DNA of 34,700 nucleotides, taken from Chitinophagaceae bacterium. GTDB lineage: Bacteria; Bacteroidota; Bacteroidia; Chitinophagales; Chitinophagaceae. Made by a program: the position numbers and the translations under genes. Positions 33,509-34,700 of this stretch are shown piece after piece (position 1 is the first letter of the stretch; each line of letters starts with the position of its first letter). Where the stretch lies: the NCBI GenBank assembly GCA_025934485.1, contig JAICXX010000045.1:1-34700 (forward strand), given 5' to 3'. The notes beneath the pieces are model-generated. The model saw nothing but the letters and a program-made list of their open reading frames with translations. It was not told the DNA's origin and ran no database searches.

Positions 33509-33545
33509 GGATTACCCGGGGAGTGCGTTACCCCCCGGGTAATCC
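33509..33545. repeat. 13-bp perfect inverted repeat between HAD and MarR genes
   Basis: Arms GGATTACCCGGGG (33509-33521) and CCCCGGGTAATCC (33533-33545) enclose an 11-nt loop. It lies 15 bp after the HAD stop and 18 bp upstream of the MarR -33 box. It is GC-rich and stable but has no T-tract on either side, so it may be a factor-dependent or bidirectional terminator, an operator, or a mobile palindromic element. Confidence 0.7.
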
Positions 33546-33559
33546 ATCCCTGCTGACGA

Positions 33560-34195
33560 TTATAACGTTAAACCCATAGCCGCCAGTTGCCCCTTGGTCT
33601 TCGCCACGTCCTTGTTACTGTGACAAATGGCCCGGAGTCCCAGCCCCTGCGCCACCTGTACGAACATCGGCCGGTCATCGATATAGACCACTTCCTCCCT
33701 GGGGACCTGGGCGATGTCCAGGGCGATCTTCCAGATATCTGCATCGGGTTTCCGGAAATGAACAAAACAGGAGCTGATAAAAAAATCTACGAATTCGTTC
33801 AACCGGAATTGCCGGATCCGGTGCTCATTGAGCTCGCGGCCCTCGTTGTTCACAACGGCGATCCGTAAGCCATAACGAGCCTTCAACGCCTTTACCAGCT
33901 CGATCATCTCGGGATAGGCCACACTCTGATCGTACATGAATTTGCGGAATTCCTCCATGGTAAAGCTCCGGTCCTGGTAAAAAACACTCCGCTTCAGGTA
34001 TTCATCCAGGCTCAATTTCCCGGACTCATAGGTATCGAAGGTCATTCGGTGCCGGTCGTTGAGTTCATCCAGGTTCAATCCGAATTTGGTTGCCGCCGCT
34101 TCACGCGACTTTCTGTCCCAGCCATTGGTAAGCATCACGCCCCCTACATCCAGGAACAGCGCCGTCACAGGCGCTGAAGATTGATTCTGTGCCAT
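33560..34195 (-). CDS. HAD-superfamily hydrolase (subfamily IA-like)
   Basis: 211 residues. Motif I is FLDVGGV with nucleophile Asp16; the usual second Asp is Gly18, as in other DxGGV members of this group. Motif II is IAVVNNEG, motif III the Lys of FRKPDADIWKIAL, and motif IV is VVYIDDRPMF. A helical cap (~25-95) is present. The reaction is likely phosphatase-type or dehalogenase-type hydrolysis of a small metabolite, which cannot be specified. It appears to be monocistronic, with the strong palindrome 33509-33545 just after the stop. Confidence 0.92.
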   Translation of the reverse strand: MAQNQSSAPVTALFLDVGGVMLTNGWDRKSREAAATKFGLNLDELNDRHRMTFDTYESGKLSLDEYLKRSVFYQDRSFTMEEFRKFMYDQSVAYPEMIELVKALKARYGLRIAVVNNEGRELNEHRIRQFRLNEFVDFFISSCFVHFRKPDADIWKIALDIAQVPREEVVYIDDRPMFVQVAQGLGLRAICHSNKDVAKTKGQLAAMGLTL

Positions 34196-34418
34196 GCTAT
34201 TGATTTATTTTATAGAGCAATTTAAGAAATATTCACCACCAGCACGATGAACCACCGGTTCCCACCTTATCGAGGTCGATCTTTCATCCGCCGTTCATTC
34301 GAAAAACAATACCGTTCGCTAACCAAATCACCCCATTTGCTAAATGGCTATTAAATCACCCCGCTTTTTTCACTTACTTGCCGCCGCAACCGAAGGCGAT
34401 ACATCATCCCCCCTTGTT

Positions 34419-34700
34419 TTAGAGGACGACCAGTTTGCGTGACAGGACGCGAACCTCACCGGCTCTGGCGACCCGAAGGACACAAACCCCTTTGGCGAGC
34501 GAGGCCGGTATTTCAAGCATATCCACCTGCCCCTTAACATTCACTATCATCACCCGAAGTTCGTAACGATCCCGGGCTGCGGCTGCTACCCAGAAAAGCA
34601 GCTCCTGGTCCGAGAAGCCGGTAAGATCGACGACCGTTTTGGAGCACGCCGCACAAAACCTGCCCTGTCCTTCCGACGGCATCCTCTCCCAGCTTTCCTC
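34419..34700 (-). CDS. CxxCxK-domain protein, N-terminus cut by the right edge
   Basis: Minus-strand frame open to the right edge (about 94 codons visible, 5' end missing). The visible start reads ...EESWERMPSEGQGRFCAACSKTVVDLTGFSDQELLFW, matching the N-terminal CxxCxKxVxDxT...SD module common in Bacteroidota. The remaining ~50 residues (YELRVMIVNVKGQ, EIPASLAKGVCVLRVARAG, RKLVVL) resemble a type IX secretion C-terminal sorting tail or its beta-sandwich relative. The protein is therefore short, with both parts close together. No internal ATG needs to be chosen because the frame extends beyond the window. Confidence 0.7.
   Translation of the reverse strand, partial: EESWERMPSEGQGRFCAACSKTVVDLTGFSDQELLFWVAAAARDRYELRVMIVNVKGQVDMLEIPASLAKGVCVLRVARAGEVRVLSRKLVVL

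Overview
The window looks like chromosomal DNA of a GC-rich member of the Bacteroidota, most probably family Chitinophagaceae. I infer this from gene content and promoters, not from a marker gene: paired stand-alone MacB/FtsX-type permeases, a sigma/TPR/CHAT cluster, lipoproteins with short lipoboxes, a CxxCxK protein with a sorting-tail-like end, few Shine-Dalgarno sites, and several TAnnTTTG (-7) promoter boxes. I see no rRNA, tRNA, CRISPR array, transposase or integrase.

Layout. 1-2500 (-): a GT-C-like membrane protein followed by an ankyrin-repeat protein cut by the left edge. 2665-3633 (+): a membrane protein with a Pro-rich tail. 3639-4391 (-): a tautomerase-cupin fusion. 4485-6896 (-): a large ABC permease. 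6983-9336 (-): a secreted GH32 fructan hydrolase whose end overlaps an AraC regulator. 9377-10882 (+): a YycJ-like metallo-hydrolase and a GNAT acetyltransferase. 10884-16916 (-): a trehalose synthase/maltokinase fusion behind a second ABC permease. 17238-19836 (+): a 7TMR-DISM histidine kinase overlapping its LuxR-type response regulator. 19870-20211 (-): a small lipoprotein with palindrome-rich upstream DNA. 20393-23396 (-): an SDR protein and a PQQ dehydrogenase with a built-in cytochrome c. 23475-24410 (-): an AraC regulator. 24465-24683 (+): a broken S9 peptidase 3' end. 24881-26325 (+): an ECF sigma factor and a membrane TPR protein. 26725-30686 (-): a TPR-CHAT protease and a lipoprotein. 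31005-34195 (-): a small unknown protein, a MarR/UspA/membrane-protein operon and a HAD hydrolase. 34419-34700 (-): a protein cut by the right edge.

The part most likely to hold a little-described system is 24881-29631. An ECF sigma factor lies 8 bp from a single-pass membrane protein that looks like its anchor or anti-sigma partner. The convergent neighbour is a caspase-like CHAT protease whose predicted topology places it on the same side of the membrane as that partner's TPR domain. This suggests, but does not prove, signal-triggered proteolysis releasing a sigma factor. Other points worth testing are a clamp-binding-like C-terminus on the YycJ-like protein, a maltokinase domain that has lost its catalytic Asp, a tautomerase-cupin fusion, and two identical palindromes exactly 21 bp apart upstream of a lipoprotein gene.
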